From contig CAIIXF020000008.1 in NCBI GenBank assembly GCA_903813345.2, positions 23,360,822 to 23,424,821 of the forward strand: a stretch of DNA of 64,000 bases. Reading direction: 5' to 3'. Made by a program: the position numbers and the translations under genes. Numbering within the stretch: the first letter of the stretch is position 1; every line of letters begins with the position of its first letter. The notes under the pieces were generated by a model. That model was given only the letters and a program-made list of their open reading frames with translations, was not told where the DNA came from and did not search any database. The stretch comes from Owenia fusiformis (lineage: Eukaryota; Annelida; Polychaeta; Sabellida; Oweniidae). Shown piece by piece: positions 1-12,181 of the stretch.

Positions 1-67
1 GGGGATTGCAGAAATATAGTCATTGTATGGGCTAATTCATTCGAAAATGGCGATATGTACCCCAGAG

Positions 68-850
68 GTGTGAGTACCGTAATCCAGCACCAAATTCGAA
101 AATTCAGAACCAAGGAGGATTGGCTCCCAGAGTGCACCACCGATATTCTGGCCCATATATGGTAGCGTGACCTTTGACCTTGTTGACACGTGACAGGTTT
201 TCTTTAGCACGGAAGCCATTTTGAAACCTGTGAGGTCAAAGGTCACCGCTACCATATATGGGACAGAATATCGGTGGTGCATTCTGGGAGCCAATCCTCC
301 TTGATTCAGAACAATACTTTGCACAAATGGCGTTCGTGATCAGCTATAAAACGCTTACCCCCCATGGTGTTATATACCAAAATGTACCTGTTCATATAGG
401 ACTTCGATTGATATACATTAAATTATAGGGAGTCAGGTTACTTTTTGAGATATCAGCGTCCATTTATTGTAACTCGCGTTTGCTACCATTTCCTCAATTC
501 TGAGATGACGGGCATACGCGTAGTAAACATGCTCACGCCGGAACTATTTTGACCTACATCGCTATTTTCGTAATTCAAATGAAAGTAGAACTCATCCTCT
601 TTATTTTGATACCAAATAGTGGCATTCTAGGTACCCAAGAAGCCAACTATGGCGTTATTTAGAACAAAACCACACATTTTTAAATGGACTATATAGTCAT
701 ACCTTTTGGCGGATGGATATGGAACCTCACACCAGAACTTGAATTTTGTGATTTTTTTCATTAATTTACCGTAGTGACACCATAACGTATCATAACTTCC
801 GGAAATGAATGCCTTTCGGAAAATTTTGGGGAATATTTTCACTTAGTTTA
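68..850. repeat. Dispersed repeat, copy 1 (partner at 60600-61060)
   Basis: From 'gtgagtaccgtaatcca' onward this stretch aligns base for base, with scattered differences, to 60600-61060. Similarity fades near 733, so the right edge is approximate. Copy 1 is interrupted by the palindromic element at 111-303; copy 2 is not. No coding potential is convincing: the open frames here run through the palindrome. The family is not recognised. Confidence 0.75.
111..303. mobile_element. Palindromic MITE with 9-bp TSD (MULE-like)
   Basis: A 193-bp element that begins CAAGGAGGATTGG and ends with its reverse complement. The arms pair over most of the length, including 111-169 with 245-303 and an inner tgacctttgacct pair. 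It is flanked by direct repeats ATTCAGAAC at 102-110 and 304-312. The partner repeat at 60600 carries a single ATTCAGAAC (60634-60642) and no insert, so filled and empty sites are both present. A 9-bp duplication fits Mutator-like elements best; Merlin-type (8-9 bp) is the alternative. It has no coding capacity. Confidence 0.9.
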
Positions 851-2168
851 CATTTCTTGTATAACTGTACTTATTGTTGATCGGACGGAAAGATAAGCTG
901 ATGTAGTTACACTAGGGTTCGTTAGCTACCATTGGGAAGGCACGTGAGGGTCCCATTCACCAGGTAACACTTATATGTCGAAGTTAAGTTCTTGCTATTT
1001 TTACCATGAAACCGACTGTAGATTCTGTTACATATGGCGTAAAAAACAGAATATATTTCCATTACATTTCCATTTGTTTTGATTATGATTTAAATCTGTA
1101 AATAGCTATCGTTACTTTAGCAGAGAGGTGAAGTGTGTTAATCAACATGATGCAACTTGTAAGATTTTGATTATTTATCATAATTTAAGATATCCCAATT
1201 TTCGACAAAACGTCTACTGAAGTGTAAATTGTTACGTCTTACAATGTGCGATGGTGCGATCGCATCCCCCCCCCCGATAACCAATGAAAATATGACCATG
1301 ATAATAGAGGAAGAAAAGAGCCTTAAAATGCTTTTGATTTGAAGCTTCTACCTCAATTTTGAAGGAAGTTACATACATTTTTGTAAATTCAAAACAAATC
1401 TTACACGTTTTCTAATGATCTAATTATGTTATATATTCGTATTTTTCTTTTTTTTGGGTACCCTTTTTTTATTGGGTACCAAGTTTGAACCCAGCATGGA
1501 GGATTTACTACCCGGTACCCGGTTTTTTCTACAAATCCTAATCCGTAGACCAATGAAAAATTGCCCCTCTTGAAGCAATGCATTTTGGGAGATATTTATG
1601 TTAATGACAATGTTTTTGTCTATCACGCATTAGTGTATTGGTGCACAAGCAGAAGAAGAGGTTTCCTAAGATTGATGGTGAATAACTTAAGTTTAGTGGA
1701 GTGAGTCAGTGAATGAAAAATGGTATTTGCATCTATGAACTTTGATATAGATTGCAATGAATCTTACACTAAATCTACAAAGACCACTGGCAGGAACTGA
1801 GTGAACGAAGATGGAAATAAACAAGGTATCCTCTATATTACCATTCTGATGTTAATAGCATCTCTCTCACTGTGCATCTCAGAAGGACAGAGATGGAGAA
1901 GGCATGGCTTACCACAATCTGCTAGAGAGATGGTATTCCTGCAACCTCACTTGTGTGGGAGTTCCCACGTTTAATTTAATTGGACTCAATTTTAGAGTTG
2001 TTAAGGACAATATTCTTTTGTCAAGCAAGTAAAGCCAATCATCTCATGTTTAATATTTCAACCCTATGAACAATATAAAGCTGTGATAAACCATAAGTAT
2101 CTTAAGCTATAGAGTTTTACTTACTTAATCAACTCTAAATTAGAGGCAGTTCTATGATTTGCACTTAG
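851..2168. other. No gene recognised
   Basis: AT-rich sequence with a short C-run near 1266-1275 and GGGTACC-containing short inverted bits near 1455-1525. The open frames are short and carry no recognisable motif. I see no RNA gene. Confidence 0.5.
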
Positions 2169-2374
2169 GGTACAGCTGGAAAATAACATTTTGGTAAAAA
2201 TTGCTATACCTGCACATGTTATTGACCTGTTTTCAGGTATACTAAAAATAGACAATGTAATGATACTTTCCTGAAAAAGCAATACACACATGCCTTCATA
2301 CTTAATTTTGTACCAGAAAATAACATGTGCAGGTATAGCAATTTTTTACCAAAATGTTATTTTCCAGCTGTACC
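2169..2374. mobile_element. Palindromic MITE, ~55-bp inverted repeats
   Basis: The left arm starts GGTACAGCTGGAAAATAAC at 2169 and its reverse complement ends at 2374. Both arms continue through the CTATACCTGCACATGTTATT region. The outer bases are consistent with a TTA or TA duplication, so the exact edge is uncertain. There is no ORF. Confidence 0.75.
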
Positions 2375-3930
2375 TTTATAATCCAATTAAAATACCTATC
2401 TGCCAGTCAGAAAATTATGACACTACATTTTTCTGCATCCACTTTCTAAACACTTTGCATCAATCCAACCTACATCCATTTAATTGACTGAAAATTAAAT
2501 CTGCCTGCAGTTAATAGAAACTTCACTCTGATCTATAGCAAAGTAATAATATAATTCTCACAGTTATCCTCTAGATAATGCCTAGCCTAAATAAAATGCA
2601 GATGTAAGAATATTAACATAAATATTTTAATCAATCTTTTTCACACATATAAAGTCAATAAATGTTCTGGGTTAACAGATGTGCATATAGATGTTCATTG
2701 TTTTATAGTTCAACTTGACCGTACATATGTATATATCATATGTTACAGTATCATATCACTGTCATATTCCTCACTCTCTGATTGGTCCATGTCCTACACA
2801 TGACTAAAAAATAACTTAACAGTAACAGTATACATCCTAGTTTTCTGCATGAGAAAAATGCAAATTCTGCCCAGAAATTCTGCATGAAAAAGCCAAATTC
2901 TGCACCAAATTCTGCATGAAATCTAAAATTCTGCACCAAATTCTGCATGGGAAAAAGTAAAATTTTGTGGTACAAGTATGTGCAAAAAGTGAAATTCTTG
3001 CAAAAATCAATAATTTTTTCCACAAAATAAACAATTCTTGAACTCCACTCATGCTGCTTTATTCAGCGATAATGGACAACTACAGTAACAACACCAGATG
3101 CAATGTTAATTAATTAGCGACAAAACTTACCAAATGCTCACTTGTGAACTATCACGAAATTCCAGATCAATATGCAGGGAATTCAGATGTCGTCTATTTA
3201 TATATGACGAAGCAAAACGCAATAAGAAGCATGATTTATTGCGTTAGAATACAATAGAATACAATATTAGACATATTACTGCAAAACTATACAATTACGA
3301 GGTACAGTCATTGGTTTCAAATTTCGTGATTATGTTAGACGCAGTCTTACCTCTAAGTGCAAAGGCGGAAGCACGAGAATTTAAAACAGATTTCAGATTT
3401 CCTCTTGAAAATCTGACAAAACACAAGTATCTGACAACAAACGAGCTGAGTCTTTGAGTGTTTAGGTGAGTCACAAATATGAGATGAGATGGTTGACTGG
3501 AAAAATCATGTTTTCCCCGAAATTCAGTGCCAAAACAAAAATTCTGCAAAAAGAATAAGATTGCTGCGCATGTTGCGCAAAAACTTCTAATCTGAGATTG
3601 ATTTTAAGTTGTTACCTTTCTCGCCGATGAAGTTATTTGTTATTGTTTAAATTGAAGCATATTTCAAAGGGAAACACTGTTATCAATAAAACTGTATGTT
3701 CTGTCCTGAATTCTGTTTATTATAATCACTTACGGTATAGTAATAGCCACTAGATGGCATTTACGCATGATAAGGTGCAAAAACAAAAGTTTAGATTATA
3801 TTTATTGTGCATTTGGTAAGTTTGGGTCATATCCAGGAGAAATAGTGTATCCTGAACATGGACCGAAATCTTCGGTACACGGGGGTTGTCCCGTCCGATC
3901 CCGTCCCGAGACAAAAGTCCTAAGGGAAAA
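2375..3930. other. No gene recognised
   Basis: Intergenic AT-rich DNA. Apart from the TTCTGCAT-rich patch at 2838-2976 (listed separately), only short open frames without family motifs occur. Confidence 0.5.
2838..2976. repeat. Degenerate TTCTGCAT tandem repeat
   Basis: The words ttctgcatg, ttctgcacc and ttctgccca recur at roughly 20-30 base spacing. The irregular spacing indicates an old, decayed array. Open frames across it are a by-product of the repetition. Confidence 0.6.
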
Positions 3931-4112
3931 TTGTGTTGTAAAATATGTACATTTTGTTGTAGAACATGTAGATTATGCTGTAGAACATGAAAATCATGTT
4001 GTAAAATATGTAGATTATGTTGTATAACATGAAGATTATGTTGTAAATATGTTGTAAAATATGTAAATTATGTTGTAGAACATTGTAGCATATGTTGTAG
4101 ACATGAAGATAC
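3931..4112. repeat. Imperfect ~21-bp minisatellite
   Basis: Unit approximately GTTGTAGAACATGTAGATTAT, repeated about eight times with substitutions and small indels (3951-3971, 3972-3992 and onward). Periodicity in multiples of three opens long frames on both strands; I do not regard these as genes. Confidence 0.8.
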
Positions 4113-4639
4113 CCTAGAGAGAAACCATAAACACTAGAGAGACCCAGTGACACTGTAGAAACTCGCATTGTAGAGTGGTATACCTTAGAGACACAATAGA
4201 AATAAATAAACGATTTCAACCAAAAGATCCAACCACACATTGTGCATGCAATCCAATTTTCATTAATTGAGACAACAAGACCTACTACAAGAGAATAATA
4301 AAAATCTAATTGTGTTTGCATGTATGATTGCATGTATAATATAGTTGGTTACTTGCTAATTCTTAGTTAATCAATGTGAAAAGCCATTTTTAAATACATG
4401 TATAACAAAAAACCTTTGAAGTGTACTTTTTGCTATGCACTAAACTGTTTCTGTTCAATAGATGTGATAAAAGTTAGGAGCAAGGAAGCTGTATAATATG
4501 TTTTGCCTAGACATTAAGACATATATTGGAACATAGATCAAGACGAGACGAGTCAAGTTGTTCAAGATATAAACAAGTGCCTCCTATAAGATAGCTCGGA
4601 ATATTATGCTTTTATGCTGAGCTGATATAATATTGAACA
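4113..4639. other. No gene recognised
   Basis: AT-rich spacer before the 45-bp satellite. No recognisable coding or RNA feature. Confidence 0.5.
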
Positions 4640-5050
4640 TATCAACAGCTTTTTAGGATGATGTTTCTTTAGAGGGAACAAATTCTCAATAAGGCAGCAT
4701 GGATGATGTTTCTTTATAGGGAACACATTCTCAATAAGGCAGCATGGATGATGTTTCTTTATAGGGAACACATTCTCAATAAAGCAGCATGGATGATGTT
4801 TCTTTATAGGGACCACATTCTCAATAAAGCAGCATGGATGATGTTTCTTTAGAGGGAACACATTCTCAATAAGGCAGCATGGATGATGTTTCTTTATAGG
4901 GGACACATTCTCAATAAGGCAGCATGGATGATGTTTCTTTAAAGGGAACACATTCTCAATAAGCAGCATGGAAGATATTTCTTTAGAGGGAACACATTCA
5001 CAATAAGGCAGCATGGATGATGTTTCTTTATAGGGAACACATTCTCAATA
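4640..5050. repeat. 45-bp satellite, left block part 1
   Basis: About nine units of a 45-bp repeat with the core words gcagcatgg, atgatgtttcttt, agggaacacattctcaata. Units carry substitutions and 1-bp indels (for example aagcagcatggaagatattt near 4960). The same satellite continues after the 374-bp insertion at 5051-5424. Confidence 0.95.
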
Positions 5051-5424
5051 CCCTTTGCATTCGTTTGACTTCACTTCATAAAAGAGAGCTTCGTCTTCAC
5101 TCTTTCAAACTAAAATAAACCTGTGAACTCACCGCGCCAATCAGTGTTCGTCGGCCAAATTTGACCGATGTTCTATATATGGTCATTCCTTCTGACGTCA
5201 TCTTTGAGCCCAGAATTGACCAATGACATGCGCATATTTAATTAGAACGCATTTAGCGTATGTTTGTTCAAGCTCGCTGAATGGTGGAAGAAAGGTCAGC
5301 GCATTGGTCAGAAGTGATTTATTAACCAAACTGTCACCAGTACCCGTCGTGGGGGTGGGGCTACTAAACTGTAATATGGTCTCTACTAGGCAGAGTGTAG
5401 TTTAACTAGACTCTGCACGCAGGG
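5051..5424. mobile_element. 374-bp element inserted in the satellite; 13-bp TSD
   Basis: The non-satellite segment begins CCCTTTGCATTCGT and ends CTCTGCACGCAGGG. It is flanked on both sides by CACATTCTCAATA (5038-5050 and 5425-5437). A diverged copy with identical ends occupies 54901-56685. Only very short terminal inverted matches (CCCT/AGGG) are present. The 12-13 bp duplications do not match a cut-and-paste superfamily I know. Because the target is itself a tandem repeat, the flanking identity could partly be satellite sequence. There is no coding capacity. Confidence 0.75.
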
Positions 5425-7112
5425 CACATTCTCAATAAGGCAGCATGGATGATGTTTCTTTATAGGGAACACATTCTAAATAAAGCAGCATGGAAGATGT
5501 TTCTTTAGAGGGAACACATTCTCAATAGGGCAGCATGGATGATGTTTCTTTATAGGGAACACATTCTCAATAAGGCAGCATGGATGATGTTTCTTTATAG
5601 GGAACACATTCTCAATAAAGCAGCATGGATGATGATTCTTTATAGGGAACACATTCTCAATAAGGCAGCATGGATGATGTTTCTTTAGAGGGAACACATT
5701 CTCAATAAGGCAGCATGGATAATGTATCTTTATAGGAACACATTCTCAATAAGGCAGCATGGATGATGTTTCTTTATATGGAACACATCCTCAATAAGGC
5801 AGCATGGATAATGTATCTTTATAGGGAACACATTCTCAATAAGGTAGCATGGATGATGTTTCTTTATATGGAACACATCCTCAATAAGGCAGCATGGATA
5901 ATGTATCTTTATAGGGAACACATTCTCAATAAGGCAGCATGGATGATGTTTCTTTATAGGGAACACATTCTAAATAAAGCAGCAGTGTTCTTTAGAGGGA
6001 ACACATTCTCAATAAGGCAGCGTGGATGATGTTTCTTCAGAGGGAACACATTCCCATTGAGGCAGCATGGAAGATGTTTCTTTAGAGGGAACACATTCCC
6101 ATTAAGGCAGCATGGATGATGTTTCTTTATAGGGAACATATCCTCAATAAGGCAGCATGGATGATGTATCTTTATAGGAACACATTCTCATTAAGGCAGC
6201 ATGGATGATGTTTCGTTATATTTAAAGGGAACACATTCTGAATAAGGCAGCATGGATGATGTTTATTTATAGGGGACACATTCTCAATAAGGCAGCGTGG
6301 ATGATGTTTCTTTAGAGGGAACACATTCCCATTAAGGCAGCATGGAAGATGTTTCTTTATAGGGAACACATTCTCAATAAGGCAGCGTGGATGATGTTTC
6401 TTTAGAGGGAACACATTCCCATTAAGGCAGCATGGAAGATGTTTCTTTATAGGAACACATTCTCAATAAGGCAGCATGGATGATGTTTGTTTAGAGGGAA
6501 CACATTCCCATTAAGGCAGCATGGAAGATGTTTCTTTATAGGAACACATTCTCAATAAGGCAGCATGGATGATGTTTGTTTAGAGGGAACACATTCTCAA
6601 TAAGGCAGCGTGGATGATGTTTGTTTAGAGGGAACACATTCCCATTAAGGCAGCATGGATGATGTTTCTTTAGAGGGAACACATTCTCAATAAGGCAGCG
6701 TGGATGGTGTTTGTTTAGAGGGAACACATTCCCATTAAGGCAGCATGGAAGATGTTTCTTTATAGGGAACACATTCTCAATAAGGCAGCGTGGATGATGT
6801 TTGTTTAGAGGGAACACATTCCCATTAAGGCAGCATGGATGATGTTTCTTTAGAGGGAACACATTCTCATAAAGGCAGCATGGAAGATGTTTCTTTAGAG
6901 GGAACACATTCCCATTAAGGCAGCATGGATGATGTTTTTTTATAGGGAACATATCCTCAATAAGGCAGCATGGATGATGTATCTTTATAGGAACACATTC
7001 TCATTAAGGAAGCATGGATGATGTTTCTTTATATTTAAAGGGAACACATTCTGAATAAGACAGCATGGATGATGTTTATTCATAGGGAACGCATTCTCAA
7101 CAAGGCAGCATG
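5425..7112. repeat. 45-bp satellite, left block part 2 (degenerate)
   Basis: About 37 units of the same 45-bp repeat, heavily diversified: variants cccattaagg, tatatttaaaggg, cagcgtgg, gtttgtttag, with 44-46 bp units and small insertions. Indels break any long reading frame. It ends at 7112, where a Helentron-like element begins in mid-unit. Confidence 0.95.
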
Positions 7113-8262
7113 TTTGAAATCCAAATCCATCAACTGGTACTTGGGTTATCAAAGATTACATGTTTAAGGAAAAATGGCGGAGATTTCCATAAATAGTTGC
7201 CACCTTGAAAATTTCTTCTCAAGCAGAGTTCCTTATCTCTAGGCATCAGTGTATAAAATTTGAAGTAAATCCGTCCAATTGTATTTGAGTTATCAAAGTT
7301 TACCATTTTTATGAAAAATGGCAGCCATTTTGAAATTCAGCTGAGCCCTTTGAAATTTCTTCTGAAGCAGATCTCCTTTTTACTAAGGTGGTTTTGCAGT
7401 TGATGCCATAACTTCAAGGAAAATAGGACTTTTGCAATGAAACTTGGTACACATATGTGTTATATATTTATACATTATATGGTAAAATTTGGGACCTCAA
7501 TTTTGATTGGTTCTTGAGATATGGTTGCTATGGTAACCAGAGTGGTGGGTACCAGTATATCCTATTTTCTTTGAAGTTATGGCATCAACTGCAAAACTTT
7601 TTGAACCACCTTAGTACCTAAACATTAGCATATAAAATTGGAACCAAATCCATCCACTGGTATTTGAGTTATCAATGATTACTTTTTCACGAAAAATGGT
7701 GACCATTTTGAAATACAGTGGCCATCTTGAAAATGTCTTCTTGAGCAGAACCTCTTTGTCTCTAGGCATCAGCATATAGAAATTGAACCAAATTCATCAA
7801 CTGGTATTTGAGTTATCAAAGGTTCTTTTATGAAAAAGTGGCGGCCATTTTTAAATTTAGCTGCCATCTTGAAAATCCCTTCTCGAGCAGAGCTCCTATG
7901 TCCCTAGGCATCAGCATGTAAAATTTGAACCAAATCTATTTAATAATGGTATTTGAGTTATCAAAGATAACGTTTTTTTACGAAAAATGGCCGCCATTTT
8001 GAAATATGGGGGCCTTCTTAAAATGTTTTCTTGAGCAAGGCTCCTTTGTACCCAGGCAACAGCATATAAAATTTGAACCAAATCCATTCACTAATATTTG
8101 AGTTATCAAACATTATATTTCTTCCGAAAAATGGCCGCCATTTTTAATTTAGCGGCCATATTGAAAATTCCTTCTCGAGAAGAGGTCCTACACCCATAAG
8201 GTATAAAATTATAAAATTTGAATGAAATCCGTCGACCGGTATTTGAGTTATTGTTAAAGAGC
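7113..8262. repeat. ~145-bp tandem core repeats (family R1)
   Basis: The phrase tatttgagttatcaaag recurs near 7139, 7283, 7660, 7803, 7950, 8096 and 8235, a spacing of 143-147 once the MITE at 7383-7614 is removed. Each unit contains AAATGGCGGCCATTTT-like palindromes and gagcagagctcctttgt. The same family lies at 51360-52130. Confidence 0.9.
7383..7614. mobile_element. Palindromic MITE, TA-flanked, inside R1 repeat
   Basis: Ends are CTAAGGTGGTTTTGCAGTTG and its near reverse complement, with arms of about 46 bases containing GATGCCATAACTTCAAGGAA. TA dinucleotides flank it at 7381-7382 and 7615-7616. Removing it restores the R1 unit seen at 51590-51610. It contains GTTGCTATGGTAAC at 7524-7537. 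It is probably a Tc1/mariner-type MITE. Confidence 0.8.
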
Positions 8263-9497
8263 AACTGAAGCATACAATCTTTCCACAAAGATAAATTCAG
8301 ACCAACATTTGGATATCTACATCATGTAGGTAGATTATTAATTGATTTTATTTACTTGTCATATCCGGTATTTATTTATTATAGGTTTTAACCCATATTA
8401 ATATAAAGTCATATTTGGTGAGTTTAAAATCCAGTATTATATTAATTATAGGAAATACCCATATTAATATTTAAGTCATGATAAAAATCCACAGGCTCCT
8501 CAGGCTTGTGACTGGGCATAGGTGGGTTTAACGTTTTAGTCCATGGAAACACTCCCCTTTCCTGCATGGATTTAATAAATAAGACATAACTGGGTCCCTG
8601 AACTATATTAACAAGTCAGTGTACGGTGTATTTTTATAGTTAACATTCTCCATTTTTTCCATTTCTATAGATAACATTTTTTATTCAATTCATTTTTTAT
8701 TTTTCTCTTGATACCATTTACTCAGTATTTTAAACTATTTAAAAAAATCATATGTATATTTATTTTATTTAAAAAATTTTAACCTGTTAGTATATGGGAT
8801 TAATGGACTATTTAGATTATACATCATGTGTAGCCTATAGACCAGAAAATTTGTTGTTTAAGGTCATTTTCCGACCACTTACCAAAATACTCCAAGTCAG
8901 CCACATCAATGTTGGTACACAAAGTCAATAAGCGAAAGAGCAAACCACAGAGGGAATTAGGCATACAAAGTGGAAAAAGAGGAAAAAGCAAGTAGAGCAT
9001 TAAAAGTGCAAACTATCTCGTCACTCCAAGCAACCAACACCAGGGAAATAAAGCATGAGAAGGGTCTCTGTGATCGTGAAGTTGAACATTCAGAGGAAAT
9101 GAAAAAGATTTTAGGAAGGAATGTACACTTAAAAAAGTTGCATAAAAATGTAATGTTCATATTAAATATTTAAACTGTTTAAAATACTGATATATCCCCA
9201 TTTCCGTTATGATGGGGCGTTTTGTATATTAGGATCTGTTATAATCCTCACCATTTTTTCAATTTTTTGTATTTCTGTATTATTGTTGGACAATCATAAC
9301 AAGGGCAAGCCCTAAACTATAATAGTTTTATTAGTTTTTAAATCTATAACTTGTTAAGCTTGATTATTTAACTTGGTTTAGTTCTTGTGTTCATATATTA
9401 AGAAGCTTCTGTCATTGGAATTACATGTAGTTTCCCAATACCCATATCCAAGTATTTTTCCAGGACTGCATAAGTGCATAACTTCGTTCGGTGGGAT

Positions 9498-11235
9498 AAT
9501 AAGGCAGCATGGATAATGTTTCTTTATAGAGAACACATTCTCAATAAAGCAGCATGGATGATGTTTCTTTATAGGGAACACATTCTCAATAAAGCAGCAT
9601 GGATGATGTTTCTTTATAGGGAACACATTCTCAATAAAGCAGCATGGATGATGTTTCTTTATAGGGATCACATTCTCAATAAAGCAGCATGGATGATGTT
9701 TCTTTATAGGGAACACATTCTCAATAAAGCAGCATGGATGATGTTTCTTTATAGGGATCACATTCTCAATAAAGCAGCATGGATGATGTTTCTTTATAGG
9801 GATCACATTCTCAATAAAGCAGCATGGATGATGTTTCTTTATAGGGACCACATTCTCAATAAAGCAGCATGGATGATGTTTCTTTATAGGGATCACATTC
9901 TCAATAAAGCAGCATGGATGATGTTTCTTTATAGGGATCACATTCTCAATAAAGCAGCATGGATGATGTTTCTTTATAGGGATCACATTCTCAATAAAGC
10001 AGCATGGATGATGTTTCTTTATAGGGATCACATTCTCAATAAAGCAGCATGGATGATGTTTCTTTATAGGGATCACATTCTCAATAAAGCAGCATGGATG
10101 ATGTTTCTTTATAGGGATCACATTCTCAATAAAGCAGCATGGATGATGTTTCTTTATAGGGATCACATTCTCAATAAAGCAGCATGGATGATGTTTCTTT
10201 ATAGGGATCACATTCTCAATAAAGCAGCATGGATGATGTTTCTTTATAGGGAACACATTCTCAATAAAGCAGCATGGATGATGTTTCTTTATAGGGATCA
10301 CATTCTCAATAAAGCAGCATGGATGATGTTTCTTTATAGGGATCACATTCTCAATAAAGCAGCATGGATGATGTTTCTTTATAGGGATCACATTCTCAAT
10401 AAAGCAGCATGGATGATGTTTCTTTATAGGGATCACATTCTCAATAAAGCAGCATGGATGATGTTTCTTTATAGGGATCACATTCTCAATAAAGCAGCAT
10501 GGATGATGTTTCTTTATAGGGATCACATTCTCAATAAAGCAGCATGGATGATGTTTCTTTATAGGGATCACATTCTCAATAAAGCAGCATGGATGATGTT
10601 TCTTTATAGGGATCACATTCTCAATAAAGCAGCATGGATGATGTTTCTTTATAGGGATCACATTCTCAATAAAGCAGCATGGATGATGTTTCTTTATAGG
10701 GATCACATTCTCAATAAAGCAGCATGGATGATGTTTCTTTATAGGGATCACATTCTCAATAAAGCAGCATGGATGATGTTTCTTTAGAGGGAACACATTC
10801 TCAATAAAGCAGCATGGATGATGTTTCTTTAGAGGGATCACATTCTCAATAAAGCAGCATGGATGATGTTTCTTTATAGGGAACACATTCTCAATAAAGC
10901 AGCATGGATGATGTTTCTTTATAGGGATCACATTCTCAATAAAGCAGCATGGATGATGTTTCTTTATAGGGATCACATTCTCAATAAAGCAGCATGGATG
11001 ATGTTTCTTTAGAGGGAACACATTCTCAATAAAGCAGCATGGATGATGTTTCTTTAGAGGGAACACATTCTCAATAAAGCAGCATGGATGATGTTTCTTT
11101 AGAGGGAACACATTCTCAATAAAGCAGCATGGATGATGTTTCTTTAGAGGGAACACATTCTCAATAAAGCAGCATGGATGATGTTTCTTTATAGGGAACA
11201 CATTCTCAATAAAGCAGCATGGATGATGTTTCTTT
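9498..11235. repeat. 45-bp satellite, right block (near-identical units)
   Basis: About 38 head-to-tail 45-bp units, almost invariant. Variation is concentrated at two positions: gatcac/gaacac/gaccac and ttatagg/ttagagg. Units 10770-11235 carry mostly the tagagg variant. Because 45 is divisible by 3 and the unit lacks stops in two frames, a 630-codon frame on the minus strand and a 437-codon frame on the plus strand stay open. The degenerate left block of the same satellite shows no coding constraint, so I treat this as non-coding. Confidence 0.97.
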
Positions 11236-12177
11236 GCCAAGAAATTATTTTCTGACAGAAAATCTCTCATGGGAGAAAATATCCTGAAAGAGAAAATGTT
11301 TCCACAAATCTAGAAAATGACTCCTTCAGAAGACATCTCCAGAGCAAGAAAACTTAGCCATTAATTCTAGTTCAAAGCAATTTCAATGCTGCATATTACC
11401 ATTACACATTGGCAAACTACCTCCAGCTGAGAATTATCCTACTGACTATAAACCATTCAACCTGCTGACTAACTGGCTATAATGAAAAAAATAAGAGTTA
11501 TCTAACGAATGGGACTCCCACTCTCACCTTTAGAAATTAGTAAATATTCTTAAATGTGACTCCATCAGCTTTATCTTGTCAATCAGGAAGCATAAGCAAA
11601 GTATCTGATAGAAATAAATGTGGAGCGAATTTTATTTAAGTTCTTTCGAGTAGGGGCAATCTGCACAAAGTTTCTGATTTTTTTCATTCTAGCTAGTTAG
11701 TCAGGAGGTGAAATCGACTGTATACCTTTTAGTATTGTATTTTACTTTCTTTGCTTTGAATTCCTGTCTTTTAGAAACTATAATATCAATACCTCCCTGC
11801 GTGTACCTCAAAGAAATATTCATAGTTCCGCAACAAATACCACAGCTCATAATCAATTTCCATTTGAAACTGAGGGCAGTGTAATCCATACCTCAAAGGT
11901 AATAACAGATCTGCATGATGAGAAGTTTTGCAATTTTCAAAAGAAAACCGTTCAATTTTCTAGTTATTTATACATTCTAAAGAAAAATTAACTCAATTAT
12001 TAATCTGGGTACACTAAAGCACCTTTTGTGCAAAAATGAAAGATTTAGAACGTGTTTGGAATGAGTTACGTTAATCTGAAAAAAGTACATGGTCATCAAA
12101 ATGGTAGAAAGTGCAGTTTGATCTTAAACATTACATCAATACATTAGTGATAAAGGGATTTTTCAGATAAGGCTTAA
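11236..12177. other. No gene recognised
   Basis: Unique AT-rich sequence after the satellite. No recognisable domain, exon or RNA motif. Confidence 0.5.
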
Positions 12178-12181
12178 TTAA

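Larger units (their letters stand above)
7113..9497 (-). mobile_element. Helentron-like element inserted in the satellite (3' end lost)
   Basis: On the minus strand the element starts at 9497 with TCCCACCGAACGAAGTT, matching the 5' ends of the related elements at 30995, 39813 and 27928. It then runs through unknown sequence (8263-9480) into the ~145-bp core repeats (7113-8262). At 7112 it stops about 60 bases short of the 3' CTAG hairpin found in relatives. The 45-bp satellite abuts both sides and both flanks contain aaggcagcatg, so the simplest reading is insertion into a continuous satellite with loss of the 3' terminus. Confidence 0.6.

Noticed and set aside
37-324. 95-codon frame at the window start
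   Set aside because: It runs through both arms of the palindromic MITE at 111-303.
3767-4333. Overlapping frames across the 21-bp minisatellite
   Set aside because: Period divisible by three keeps frames open; composition is repetitive and lacks motifs.
9474-10787. 437-codon plus-strand frame
   Set aside because: Same satellite read in antisense; no independent evidence of coding.
9378-11270. 630-codon minus-strand reading frame as a repetitive protein gene
   Set aside because: It is a 45-bp satellite open by virtue of unit length. The same satellite at 4640-7112 is full of indels and stops, there is no signal peptide or promoter, and the opposite strand is equally open.
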